A DNA stretch of 64,000 bases from UBA7672 sp963784415 (GTDB taxonomy: Bacteria > Pseudomonadota > Alphaproteobacteria > Caulobacterales > Hyphomonadaceae): the NCBI GenBank assembly GCA_963784415.1, contig CAWARK010000016.1, positions 154,769-218,768 on the forward strand, read 5' to 3'. Position numbers and translations under genes: made by a program. How positions within the stretch are numbered: position 1 is the stretch's first letter; each line of letters opens with the position of its first letter. Of the stretch, positions 45,157 through 53,723 are shown piece after piece. The notes under the pieces were generated by a model, which was given only the letters and a program-made list of their open reading frames with translations, did no database searches and was not told the DNA's origin.

Positions 45157-45870
45157 TCAGACTAGGCTGCCGCCGCCGTCGACGCGCACGATCTGCCCAG
45201 TCACATAGGTGGCGCGCATCAGATAGAGGTAGGCTTCGGCCGCCTCCTCGACCGTTCCACCGCGCGGCAGCGGCAGGTTGGCGGTGAAGGTCTTGATCAT
45301 GGCGTCGCCCATGTTCTGCACCTGCTCGCTCATGATCAGACCGAGGCACACCGCGTTGACCCGAACCGGAGCTAGATCGCGTGCGAGACCCATGGCGAGG
45401 CCCTCGGTCGTGTGTGCCGACGCCGTCGTGAGCGGAGCGCCCGGCATAGGGCGGTGCGCCAGCATGCCGCCGGTCAGAGTGATCGAGCCGTCGCCGGTGA
45501 TCTGGCGGATCGCATGCTTGGCGGCGCGGGCCGCGCCCCAAAAGCGGACTTCCATGCGGGCCTTGCTGGCCTCGACATCGAGGTCGCGGGTCGCGCCGAA
45601 CATGTGGCCCCAGTCGCCGGCAGTGAAAACCAGATGGTCGAACGCCCCCACTGCGGCGAAGAAAGCGGCAACTGACGCTTCGTCCCGCACATCGACTGCG
45701 TGCCCTGTGGCGCCACGGCCGAGCTTGCCGGCTGCGGCTTCAACCCGCGGTGCCTGGCTGGAGCCAACCACCACTGCGGCGCCCGCCTCGAGCGCCGCCG
45801 CAGCTACGGCAAAGCCGACACCGGATGCGCCTCCGATCACCACCACCTTCGAACCGTTGAGCTTCGCCAT
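45157..45870 (-). CDS. Divergent SDR-family protein lacking Tyr-x3-Lys
   Basis: A 237-residue Rossmann-fold protein from ATG 45870 (GGGAG upstream): VVVIGGASGVGFAVAAAALE, HAVDVRDEASVAAFF, HLVFTAGDWG, and a C-terminal VTGQIVRVDGGGSL typical of SDRs. At the place of the active-site Tyr-x3-Lys it has PLTTASAHTTEG, so the usual catalytic pair is missing. It may be a non-canonical reductase or a binding protein. A clean sequence with no frame breaks argues against an error. Confidence 0.8.
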   Translation of the reverse strand: MAKLNGSKVVVIGGASGVGFAVAAAALEAGAAVVVGSSQAPRVEAAAGKLGRGATGHAVDVRDEASVAAFFAAVGAFDHLVFTAGDWGHMFGATRDLDVEASKARMEVRFWGAARAAKHAIRQITGDGSITLTGGMLAHRPMPGAPLTTASAHTTEGLAMGLARDLAPVRVNAVCLGLIMSEQVQNMGDAMIKTFTANLPLPRGGTVEEAAEAYLYLMRATYVTGQIVRVDGGGSLV

Positions 45871-45983
45871 GAACAACTCCCTTTGCGACCTCAAAGGTAG
45901 TCCTGCGGACAAGCGTCGAAAAGATGGGCGCCTATACCGGTATGGGAACTACCCGCCTCGCGGCGTGCGCGGGACATGAAAAA

Positions 45984-46009
45984 CCCCTCGCACGTAACTG
46001 TGCGAGGGG
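45984..46009 (-). terminator. Intrinsic terminator of the rimP-nusA-ylxR-infB operon
   Basis: CCCCTCGCAC (45984-45993) and GTGCGAGGGG (46000-46009) form a perfect 10-bp stem with a 6-base loop. Read leftward, the direction of infB, it is followed at once by TTTTT. It lies 43 bases past the infB stop. Confidence 0.9.
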
Positions 46010-46015
46010 ATGTTT

Positions 46016-46045
46016 CAAACCTTCGATTGGCAAACCTTCGATTGG
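46016..46045. repeat. Tandem 15-bp duplication behind infB
   Basis: CAAACCTTCGATTGG occurs twice in a row (46016-46030 and 46031-46045), filling the space between the terminator and the infB stop. It may be a recent slippage duplication or an assembly artefact. Confidence 0.7.
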
Positions 46046-46051
46046 CTGGCG

Positions 46052-48931
46052 CTAGTCCAGCTTGCGCTCGATGAGTTCGACCTGGAAGCACTCGATCTGG
46101 TCGCCTTCGCGGATGTCCTGGTAGTTGGCGAAGGCCATGCCGCATTCCATGCCCTGCTTCACTTCGGGGACTTCGTCCTTGAAGCGTTTCAGGACCGAGA
46201 GCGTGCCTTCGTGGATGACCACGTTGTCGCGGAGCAGGCGGACGCCCGAACCACGGCGAACGATGCCTTCCGACACGCGGCAACCGGCAACCTTGCCAGC
46301 CTTCGAGATGTTGAAGATCTGCAGGATCTCGGCGTAGCCGAGGAATGTCTCGCGACGTTCCGGCGGCAGCATGCCCGAGAGCGTGTTCTTCACATCGTCG
46401 ATCAGGTTGTAAATGATCGAGTAGTACCGGATCTCCACGCCTTCACGCTCAGCCAGTTCGCGCGCCTGCTTGTTGGCGCGGACGTTGAACGCGATGATCG
46501 GCGTGCCAGCCGAGATGGCGAGCTGCACGTCGCTCTCCGAGATACCGCCGACAGCGCCGAGAACCACGCGCGCGCGGACCTCGTCGGTCGACAGTTTCTC
46601 GAGCGATTGCGTGATCGCTTCCACCGAACCCTGCACATCGCCCTTGACCAGGAAGGATGCTTCCTTGAGGCCGCCACCGGCTGCCCCGCCGCCTTCCTTG
46701 AGACGCGACAGCATCTGCTCGAGCGAGGTGCCCGCACGCGCCGAAGGGCCTGTCTTGTTGCGCTTGGTGCGCACGCGATAGTCGGTGATCTCGCGAGCGC
46801 GCGCTTCCGAATCCACGACCACGAGCTGATCGCCCGGATCCGGCGCGCCATCGAGGCCGAGGACTTCGACCGGCGTCGCCGGCAGAGCCACATCGACGAG
46901 CTGGCCGCGCTCGTTGTTGAGCGCTTTCACACGGCCCCACTGCGCGCCGGCGACAACAATGTCGCCACGCTTGAGGGTGCCGCGCTTGACCAGCACGGTC
47001 GCCACGGGGCCACGGCCCTTGTCGAGTTTGGATTCGATCACCACGCCGTCGGCGTCGCGATCCGGGTTAGCCTTGAGCTCCAGGATTTCGGCGAGCGCCG
47101 AGATCGTGGCGGTGAGTTCGTCGAGGCCGGTCTTCTTCAGGGCCGACACGAACACGGCAGGTGTTTCGCCACCCATGGCTTCAACCTGCACGTCGTATTG
47201 CAGGAGCTGCGTCAGCACGTTTTCCGGCTTGGCGTCATGCTTGTCGATCTTGTTGACCGCCACGATGATTGGCGCGCCAGCAGCCTTGGCATGTTGAATC
47301 GCCTCGATCGTCTGCGGCATCACGCCATCGTCCGCCGCCACCACGAGGATGACGATGTCGGTGGCGTTGGCGCCGCGGGCGCGCATGGACGAGAAGGCCG
47401 CGTGGCCGGGCGTGTCGAGGAAGGTGATCTTCTCGCCCGTCTTGAGCTGAACCTGATAGGCGCCGATGTGCTGCGTGATGCCGCCCGCCTCGCCCGACAC
47501 AACGTCGGTCTGGCGCAGGGCGTCGAGCAGTGACGTCTTGCCGTGGTCGACGTGACCCATGACGGTCACGACCGGCGGACGCGATTCAAGGTGATCGTCC
47601 TTGTCCGTGACGCCGTCGAGACCGATCTCGACGTCGGATTCCGCTACGCGTTTAACGGTGTGGCCGAATTCCTCGACGATGAGCTGGGCGGTATCCGCAT
47701 CCAGCACGTCGGTCGAGCGGACGAGTTCGCCCTGCTGCATCATGAATTTCACGACGTCGGCCTGGCGCTCGCTCATGCGGTTGGCGAGGTCGGCGACGGT
47801 GATCGATTCCGGCAGCACGACCTCGCGTGACACTTTTTCAGAGCCGCCAGCCATCTTGAGACGACGCTCGCGTTCACGCTCGCGGGCGCGCTTCACGGCG
47901 GCGTAGGAACGCTGTTTGTCTTCATCGTCGCCGAGCGCTGCCGAGATGGTCAGCCTGCCCTGACGGCGTTTCGGTTCATCCTTGCGCGCGGGACGCACTT
48001 CGCCGCCGGCGGGAGCATCGTCGCCGCTGGTCTTCACGCGTTTGACGCGGCCGCCGAGTTCGCTCAGCGGCGTCAGATCATCGGTATCGAGCGGAGCAAG
48101 CGGACGCGGACCACCGCCGGGACCGCGAGCGCCAGGTCCACCCGGACCACGGCCAGCGCCGCCGGGACCACCCGGACGCGGCGGACCACGGTCGCCACTG
48201 AAACCACCCGGACGCGGACCTGCGCCACCGGGACCACCCGGCGGACGCGGACCACCCGGTCCGCGCGGCGCCGCATCGGGACGCACGCGCACGGCGCCGC
48301 CCGGACCACGGGGAGCGCCTGCGCGATCGCCACTGAAGCTGGTGGCGCCCGTACGGGGCGCTGCCGTGCTGCGGCCACCGCCGCGGAAATCGCCGCGGTC
48401 GGCGCCGCCACGATCGCCACGCGAGAAGCGGCCACCGCCAGCGTCGTCCTCTTCGGGCGCTGCCTGCGGGTGCGTGACGCCGGCTTCGGCGCGGCGTTTT
48501 TCTTCGTCGGCCATCCGGCGCGCTTCATCGGCGCGGCGGCGATTGGCTTCCTCGATGGCTTCCTGTTCGATCTTGCGACGCTCTTGATCGGCGCGAGCGG
48601 CGTCGATCGCGATCTTGCGCGCCTTGAGTTCGGCTTCCGAGAAGTTGGACTTCTGCACCGCTTCCTGAGCAGCCGTAGGCTGCGGCGCGGCGGCGACCGG
48701 TTTCTTCTCGGCCTCGACGGGAGCGGCAACCGGGGCGGCTGCGGCAGGGCGCGCAACCTTGGGCGTGGCGCCTGGCGCGAGCACGACCTTCTTCTTCTTG
48801 ACCTCGACCGAAACCTGCTTGGAACGGCCGTGGCTGAAGCTCTGCTTGACGGTGCCTGTATCCGACCGCGGCTTGATGGTCAGCGGGCGGCGTCCAGTGT
48901 TGTCCGGGTTATTTGTATCGCTCAAGTTCAC
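46052..48931 (-). CDS. infB: Translation initiation factor IF-2
   Basis: A 959-residue IF-2. The N-terminal third (about residues 40-330) is a long low-complexity region with charged Lys/Arg/Glu stretches and a Gly/Arg/Pro-rich part (GGPRPPGGPGGAGPRPGG). The G domain has G1 MGHVDHGKTSLLDAL, G3 FLDTPGHAAF and G4 AVNKIDK. It places initiator tRNA on the 30S subunit. The start is GTG 48931 (MNLSDTNN), with only a weak purine run upstream. Intact; last gene of its operon. Confidence 0.95.
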   Translation of the reverse strand: MNLSDTNNPDNTGRRPLTIKPRSDTGTVKQSFSHGRSKQVSVEVKKKKVVLAPGATPKVARPAAAAPVAAPVEAEKKPVAAAPQPTAAQEAVQKSNFSEAELKARKIAIDAARADQERRKIEQEAIEEANRRRADEARRMADEEKRRAEAGVTHPQAAPEEDDAGGGRFSRGDRGGADRGDFRGGGRSTAAPRTGATSFSGDRAGAPRGPGGAVRVRPDAAPRGPGGPRPPGGPGGAGPRPGGFSGDRGPPRPGGPGGAGRGPGGPGARGPGGGPRPLAPLDTDDLTPLSELGGRVKRVKTSGDDAPAGGEVRPARKDEPKRRQGRLTISAALGDDEDKQRSYAAVKRARERERERRLKMAGGSEKVSREVVLPESITVADLANRMSERQADVVKFMMQQGELVRSTDVLDADTAQLIVEEFGHTVKRVAESDVEIGLDGVTDKDDHLESRPPVVTVMGHVDHGKTSLLDALRQTDVVSGEAGGITQHIGAYQVQLKTGEKITFLDTPGHAAFSSMRARGANATDIVILVVAADDGVMPQTIEAIQHAKAAGAPIIVAVNKIDKHDAKPENVLTQLLQYDVQVEAMGGETPAVFVSALKKTGLDELTATISALAEILELKANPDRDADGVVIESKLDKGRGPVATVLVKRGTLKRGDIVVAGAQWGRVKALNNERGQLVDVALPATPVEVLGLDGAPDPGDQLVVVDSEARAREITDYRVRTKRNKTGPSARAGTSLEQMLSRLKEGGGAAGGGLKEASFLVKGDVQGSVEAITQSLEKLSTDEVRARVVLGAVGGISESDVQLAISAGTPIIAFNVRANKQARELAEREGVEIRYYSIIYNLIDDVKNTLSGMLPPERRETFLGYAEILQIFNISKAGKVAGCRVSEGIVRRGSGVRLLRDNVVIHEGTLSVLKRFKDEVPEVKQGMECGMAFANYQDIREGDQIECFQVELIERKLD

Positions 48932-48980
48932 TCACTTCATTTGCAGTCGGACTGCGTTTGCAGTCAGAGGTGTCAAACCC

Positions 48981-49784
48981 TTAGCCCGGAGAATTTTCCC
49001 CGGAGTCCTGGGCGCCGAGATCGTCAATGTCTTGCCCGCTGGCGCCTGGTTCGGGTGCGGAGGCAGGCTCCCATCCCGGCAACCAGACACGCCGGAAACC
49101 GGAAAGCCTTGCCAGCTCTCCCATCCAGGTGTGCGCTATGCGGCCTTGTTTGAGGCAAGCGTGTACCACACGCTCACGCCCCAAGGCCATGCCCATTTCA
49201 TCGCCCGAAAAGCAGTCAGCAACGGGGGGAAGTCCTCGTTTTCCGGGGTTTTGACCCGGCTGGGGGCCATAGAGCCCGCGGACAAGAGCGAGGACCTTGC
49301 CGCGCTGGTCTTCGGATGCTTCGGAAGCCGCGAGCAAGCAGGCGGGCCGGCTCTCCCGGATGGCCTCACGCACCTGTTCAAAGCCCAAGATAAGTTCGCC
49401 GGACCGTTTTGCCAGTCCCAGCATGTCGAGCGCACGGCGCACCAACATGGTTTCGGCCTGTGCCGATAGGTCCGGCGGCAGCTTTACCTGCGCCTTGAAA
49501 GCGCGCGCGAAAGCCCCGCGCTTGGTCGCGAGGTCGAGCGTTTCACGGTTCGCAGTTACCCATGCGCCCCTGCCCGGCAGGCGCGCGGCGATGTCGGGCG
49601 TCACCTGCGCGTCGGGCGACAGGACAAAGCGGATCAGCTGCCCCTGAGGACGCCGCTCCATCGTGGCGATGCAGCGGCGTTCAGGGTCACGCGACGCGGC
49701 CTTGCCGGCGCGGGGCGGACCCGCGTCGGTTTCAACCGCATCAGAGGCGGCTACAGGCTCATCACTGTTCGGTTGAGCCGGCAT
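48981..49784 (-). CDS. RNA-binding fusion: YlxR domain plus L7Ae-like domain
   Basis: From ATG 49784 (MPAQPNSDEP) the product is 267 residues. The first domain is YlxR (DUF448): RRCIATMERRPQGQLIRFV and LPGRGAWVTANRETL. The second is an L7Ae/L30e-like fold: ALDMLGLAKRSGELILGFE with VREAIRESRPACLLAASEA. The C terminus carries a further Trp-rich tail. This fusion between nusA and infB is standard in alphaproteobacteria; it probably binds ribosomal or transcription-complex RNA. Its start overlaps the end of nusA by 23 bases. Confidence 0.85.
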   Translation of the reverse strand: MPAQPNSDEPVAASDAVETDAGPPRAGKAASRDPERRCIATMERRPQGQLIRFVLSPDAQVTPDIAARLPGRGAWVTANRETLDLATKRGAFARAFKAQVKLPPDLSAQAETMLVRRALDMLGLAKRSGELILGFEQVREAIRESRPACLLAASEASEDQRGKVLALVRGLYGPQPGQNPGKRGLPPVADCFSGDEMGMALGRERVVHACLKQGRIAHTWMGELARLSGFRRVWLPGWEPASAPEPGASGQDIDDLGAQDSGENSPG

Positions 49785-51477
49785 TGGCCCCCTTGAGGTT
49801 GAACAGTTCGTCGCCGCGGGTGCGGGCGTCGCCCGGCTTGTCGCCGGAGGCTGCATCGAGTTCGGCTTCTTCCGCATCGAGTGCGGCAGCGCGGGCGATC
49901 AGTGCGTCTTCGAGCGCCTGCGGTTCGACCCAGCCGGCGACGACGCGCGCCTTGAGGATGAAGAGTTCCGCGTCTTCGCGGTTCATTTCACCTTTCACAA
50001 GAAGACCTGGCATGAATTTCGGCTTGCCGTCCGGGCCCGGCTCTTTCCAGCCGACGAGGTCGTCCGGCACCAGGCCGGCGAGATCCTCGATCGTCTTCAC
50101 ATCGTTCTCGCCGAACTTCACCGCCATCTGCGGCGTCACGCCTTCCATCTCGGCCACTTCATCGGTGACGCCGAGTTCGCGGCGTTTCGCGATCAGCTCG
50201 GCCGTGGCCCGCTCGAGATATTCGCGGGCGCGCTGTTGCAGCTCGCCGGCGACTTCCTCGTCAAAGCCTTCGATCGTGGCAAGCTGCTCGATCTCGACAT
50301 AGGCGATCTCTTCGACGGTCTCGAAACCTTCGGAGGCCAGCAGCTGGGCCAGCGTCTCGTCGGCGTCGAGGGCTTTCTGGAACAGGTCGGTGCGCTCCTT
50401 GAATTCGCGCTGGCGGCGTTCGGAGTCAGCCGATTCCGTCATCAGGTCGATCTGCCAGCCGGTGAGCTGGGAGGCGAGACGCACGTTCTGTCCGCGGCGG
50501 CCGATGGCGAGCGGGAACTGGCTCTCCTCGACGACCACTTCCACGCGGCCCTCTTCCTCGTCGATGACGACCTTGGAGACTTCGGCCGGCTGCAGCGCGT
50601 TGACGATGAACGTCGCGTCGTCGCCCGACCACGGGATGATGTCGATTTTCTCGCCGCCGAGTTCGGAGACGACCGCCTGCACGCGCGCGCCGCGCATACC
50701 GACGCAGGCGCCGACCGGGTCGATCGAGTTGTCATGGCTGAACACGCCGATCTTGGCGCGCGAACCCGGGTCACGAGCGCAGGCCTTGATCTCGATGACG
50801 CCTTCATAAACCTCGGGCACCTCCTGGGCAAAGAGCGCGATCATGAAGCTCGGATGGGCGCGGCTGAGGAAGATCTGCGGGCCCTTGGCTTCGGCCGAAA
50901 CCTTGTAGAGGTACGAGCGGACGCGGTCGCCGGTATTGAAGTTTTCGCGCGGGATCGCATCGTTGCGGCGGATGACGCCTTCGGCCTTGCCGAGGTCGAC
51001 GATGACGTGGCCGTATTCGACGCGCTTCACGGTGCCGTTGATGATCTCGCCGACGCGGTCCTTGAAGTCGTTGTACTGGCGGTGACGTTCGGCTTCGCGA
51101 ACCTTGCCCGTGATGACCTGCTTGGCGGTCTGGGCGGCGACGCGACCGAATTCGAATGGCGGCAGTTCTTCGCGGAATTCGTTGCCGATCTCGGCGTCGG
51201 AATCCATTTTCTTGGCTTCGGCCAGCGTCAGCTGCGTGACCGGGTTCTCGACGGTCTCGACGATGGTCTGCACGCGCCACAGCTTGGTGTCGCCCGAATC
51301 CGGATTGATCTCGGCGCGGATGTCGTGCTCGAGGCCGTAGCGCGAGCGCGCGGCCTTCTGGATCGCCTCTTCCATCGCCTCAAGCACGATGCGCTTGTCG
51401 ATGTTCTTTTCAGCCGCGACCGCGTTGGCGATCTGCAGGATTTCGAGCTTGTTTGCCGAAACTGGGCCGGTTGCCAT
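49762..51477 (-). CDS. nusA: Transcription termination/antitermination factor NusA
   Basis: A 571-residue NusA: the N-terminal RNA polymerase-binding domain (LEILQIANAVAAEKNIDKR), S1 domain (INGTVKRVEYGHVIVDLG), KH1 and KH2 (DPVGACVGMRGARVQAV; PLAIGRRGQNVRLASQL) and C-terminal helix-hairpin-helix acidic repeats (GFETVEEIAYVEIEQLATI). It controls pausing, termination and rRNA antitermination. The start is ATG 51477, 3 bases after the rimP stop. Confidence 0.96.
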   Translation of the reverse strand: MATGPVSANKLEILQIANAVAAEKNIDKRIVLEAMEEAIQKAARSRYGLEHDIRAEINPDSGDTKLWRVQTIVETVENPVTQLTLAEAKKMDSDAEIGNEFREELPPFEFGRVAAQTAKQVITGKVREAERHRQYNDFKDRVGEIINGTVKRVEYGHVIVDLGKAEGVIRRNDAIPRENFNTGDRVRSYLYKVSAEAKGPQIFLSRAHPSFMIALFAQEVPEVYEGVIEIKACARDPGSRAKIGVFSHDNSIDPVGACVGMRGARVQAVVSELGGEKIDIIPWSGDDATFIVNALQPAEVSKVVIDEEEGRVEVVVEESQFPLAIGRRGQNVRLASQLTGWQIDLMTESADSERRQREFKERTDLFQKALDADETLAQLLASEGFETVEEIAYVEIEQLATIEGFDEEVAGELQQRAREYLERATAELIAKRRELGVTDEVAEMEGVTPQMAVKFGENDVKTIEDLAGLVPDDLVGWKEPGPDGKPKFMPGLLVKGEMNREDAELFILKARVVAGWVEPQALEDALIARAAALDAEEAELDAASGDKPGDARTRGDELFNLKGANAGSTEQ

Positions 51478-51480
51478 TCC

Positions 51481-52140
51481 CTACTCCTTTTCGTCGGCGT
51501 CGAGGTCTTCATCCCCGTCGTCCGACTCCGTTTCAAATTCTTCGTCGTCATCGACTTCGAGATCATCGAAGTCTTCTTCGGTTTCTTCGCCAAGGCCGAC
51601 GATCTCTTCCTCGTCGTCCTCTTCCTCTTCGACCGCTGCAGGCGCCTTCGCGCGCGCGGCCTGGATCAGCTTGTCGGTGAGCACCATGGTCGCCTTGGCC
51701 ATGTCGGCGATGGCAAGGCTCGCCTCCCCGCCATCCTTGAGCTTCAGCTCGACCACACCGTCCGTCTCTGAGGCGATCGAACCGTGGAAACGCTTGCGGC
51801 CATCGGCGCCCGGCGTCGCCAGTTCGACCTTCACTTCATGGCCGATCCATTTGGCGAAATCGCCGACCCGCGTCAGCGGCCTGTCGATCCCGGGGCTCGA
51901 AACTTCGAGGTGGTATTCGCTCGAAATCGGGTCTTCCGTTTCCAGCACGGGCGAGATCGCACGGCTGAACTTGGCGCACGCCGCGACCGTCATCGTGCCG
52001 TCGGGGCGCTCCGCCATGATCTGCAGCGTCGGCGTGTCGCCACCCATCACACGCACGCGCACGATGTCGAGGCCGAGCTCCGTGGCCACGGGCTCGATCA
52101 TGCCGAGAATGCGTATTTCGAGTTCGCCTTGCGCCCGCAT
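51481..52140 (-). CDS. rimP: Ribosome maturation factor RimP
   Basis: A 219-residue RimP, needed for 30S assembly. The core is GLDIVRVRVMGGDTPTLQIM, EDPISSEYHLEVSSPGIDR and PLTRVGDFAKWIGHEV. After about residue 165 comes an unusually acidic tail (VEEEEDDEEEIVGLGEETEE and more Asp/Glu) beyond the usual length. ATG 52140 is chosen because family similarity starts there; the longer frame from 52326 would run through the leader hairpin. First gene of the operon. Confidence 0.93.
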   Translation of the reverse strand: MRAQGELEIRILGMIEPVATELGLDIVRVRVMGGDTPTLQIMAERPDGTMTVAACAKFSRAISPVLETEDPISSEYHLEVSSPGIDRPLTRVGDFAKWIGHEVKVELATPGADGRKRFHGSIASETDGVVELKLKDGGEASLAIADMAKATMVLTDKLIQAARAKAPAAVEEEEDDEEEIVGLGEETEEDFDDLEVDDDEEFETESDDGDEDLDADEKE

Positions 52141-52175
52141 GGTGCGGAAAAGTCCTGTTTTTGTTGGTCCAAATG

Positions 52176-52211
52176 CGAAGCGGCGGCCCAGTTCCCGGGG
52201 CCGCCGCTTCG
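52176..52211 (-). promoter_or_regulatory. 14-bp leader hairpin ahead of rimP
   Basis: CGAAGCGGCGGCCC (52176-52189) and GGGCCGCCGCTTCG (52198-52211) form a perfect 14-bp stem with an 8-base loop, 36 bases before the rimP start in the likely 5' leader. On the rimP strand no T run follows directly, so it is not a plain terminator; CAAAAACAGGACTTTT comes next. It could be a leader attenuator or a structure that stabilises the mRNA. Confidence 0.6.
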
Positions 52212-52343
52212 ATGTGAGAACTAGTTCGAGGGGGCATATAGGCGGTCCGGGTGGGCCTGTCGAGCCCCTAGTTGGCGTGACCGGCGATCTCGACAACCTT
52301 TCCGCACACGTCCATTCAATGGCCAAACAAACGGGGAAACGCC

Positions 52344-53666
52344 ATGCAAATTACCATTAAACGCCATCTCATGCTGGCGGCTTCGGCCGTCGTGCTCGTG
52401 CTGACAGCCTGCGCACCGGAAGCGCCGAAGCCGGAAGCGGTCGTGACGCCGCCCGTGCCGGCCGTCGCCGATCCCGCACAGACCTCGCTGACCATGGCCG
52501 CCGATCCGGCAGCGCTTGGCTTCGACAAGGCGGTGTTCGACAAGGCCAAGGCCGATCTCGAAGCCGATGTGAAATCCGGCAAGATTCCCGGCGCGGTGCT
52601 GCTGGTCGCCAAGGGCGGACAAGTGGTTGACCTCACCACCGTCGGCGTTGAAGGTCCGGGCGATGCCGACCCGACCAGCGCGGAGACCATCTTCCGCGTC
52701 TATTCGATGTCGAAGCCGATCGTCTCTGTCGCCGCAATGCAGCTGGTCGAGGAAGGCAAGCTAGCGCTCACCGATCCCGTCTCGAAATACATTCCGGAAT
52801 TCGCCAATCCGAAAGTGCTCGACGGCAAGGGCAAGACCCACCCGGCCAAACGCGAGATCACCATCCGCGACCTGATGAGCCATGAATCCGGCCTGATCTA
52901 CGGCTTTTTCGACCAGCAGTCCGAACTCGGCAAGCAGTACATGGCGGCCGGCGACACGCGCTTCGATTTTACCGCGCTTGACCTCGCCAAGGCCATCGCC
53001 GCCCTGCCGCTCGAATCCGAACCGGGCTCGACCTGGCGCTACTCCCGTTCAACCGATGTCCTCGGCGCGGTGCTGGAAGTTGCTTCGGGCAAAACCCTTG
53101 ACGTGCTTCTGCAGGAGAAGATCTTTACGCCGCTCGGCATGAACGACACGCGCTTCTACCTCAACGAGGACGAGTTCAGCCGTCTTGCCGAACCGCCGGC
53201 CACGCTGAAGGCTCCGCTCTCCACGCCAAAGGTGAAACAGCCCATGCTGTCGGGCGGCGGCGGCCTCAACGCCTCGACCGAGGACTATTTCCGCTTCGTC
53301 GAAATGCTGCGCGGCAAGGGTACGTATCGCGGCGTCCAGATCATCAAGCCGGAAACGCTCGACGCCATGCTGGTCGATCAGATTACCCCGGACGTGAGCC
53401 GCAAGAACTGGTTCTATGGCCCGCTCGGCGGCTTCGGTCTGGGCTTCGGCCTGCTGCCGATCGATCTAGCCGATCCGGCCAAGGGCAATGTCTTCTCGTG
53501 GTCAGGCTACGCCGGCACCAACATGTGGGTCGATCCGAAGAACGACATCACAATGGTGTTCATGATCCAGAACAACGAAGCGTCCGCCGACTACCCAATG
53601 AAGCTGCGCCAGTGGGTCTATGGCGGCTACAAGGATCCGGCTGCCGCGCCCGCCGCGCCGCACTAG
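52344..53666 (+). CDS. Lipoprotein serine hydrolase, beta-lactamase/class C fold
   Basis: A 440-residue protein: lipobox signal (SAVVLVLTAC), then the penicillin-binding-protein-like hydrolase domain with the Ser-x-x-Lys motif in RVYSMSKPIVSV, the Tyr motif in WRYSRSTDVLG and GLIYGFFDQQSE between them. Such proteins include esterases and D-aminopeptidases; beta-lactam hydrolysis cannot be assumed. ATG 52344 follows GGGGAAACG. It is divergent from rimP and ends at the shared terminator. Confidence 0.87.
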   Translation: MQITIKRHLMLAASAVVLVLTACAPEAPKPEAVVTPPVPAVADPAQTSLTMAADPAALGFDKAVFDKAKADLEADVKSGKIPGAVLLVAKGGQVVDLTTVGVEGPGDADPTSAETIFRVYSMSKPIVSVAAMQLVEEGKLALTDPVSKYIPEFANPKVLDGKGKTHPAKREITIRDLMSHESGLIYGFFDQQSELGKQYMAAGDTRFDFTALDLAKAIAALPLESEPGSTWRYSRSTDVLGAVLEVASGKTLDVLLQEKIFTPLGMNDTRFYLNEDEFSRLAEPPATLKAPLSTPKVKQPMLSGGGGLNASTEDYFRFVEMLRGKGTYRGVQIIKPETLDAMLVDQITPDVSRKNWFYGPLGGFGLGFGLLPIDLADPAKGNVFSWSGYAGTNMWVDPKNDITMVFMIQNNEASADYPMKLRQWVYGGYKDPAAAPAAPH

Positions 53667-53687
53667 TTCATCAGCGCCTGAGACGAG

Positions 53688-53715
53688 AAAGGCCCGGCTC
53701 ATCACCGGGCCTTTT
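53688..53715. terminator. Bidirectional intrinsic terminator
   Basis: AAAGGCCCGG (53688-53697) pairs with CCGGGCCTTT (53705-53714) around a 7-base loop, with TTTTGTTTT on the right and GAGAAA on the left. It lies between the converging serine hydrolase and M13 peptidase genes and can serve both. Confidence 0.88.
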
Positions 53716-53723
53716 GTTTTGCG

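Noticed and set aside
48080..48420. Repeat of GGACCACC-like units as a possible CRISPR or tandem array
   Set aside because: It encodes the Gly/Pro/Arg-rich linker of IF-2; unit length is irregular and no spacers exist.
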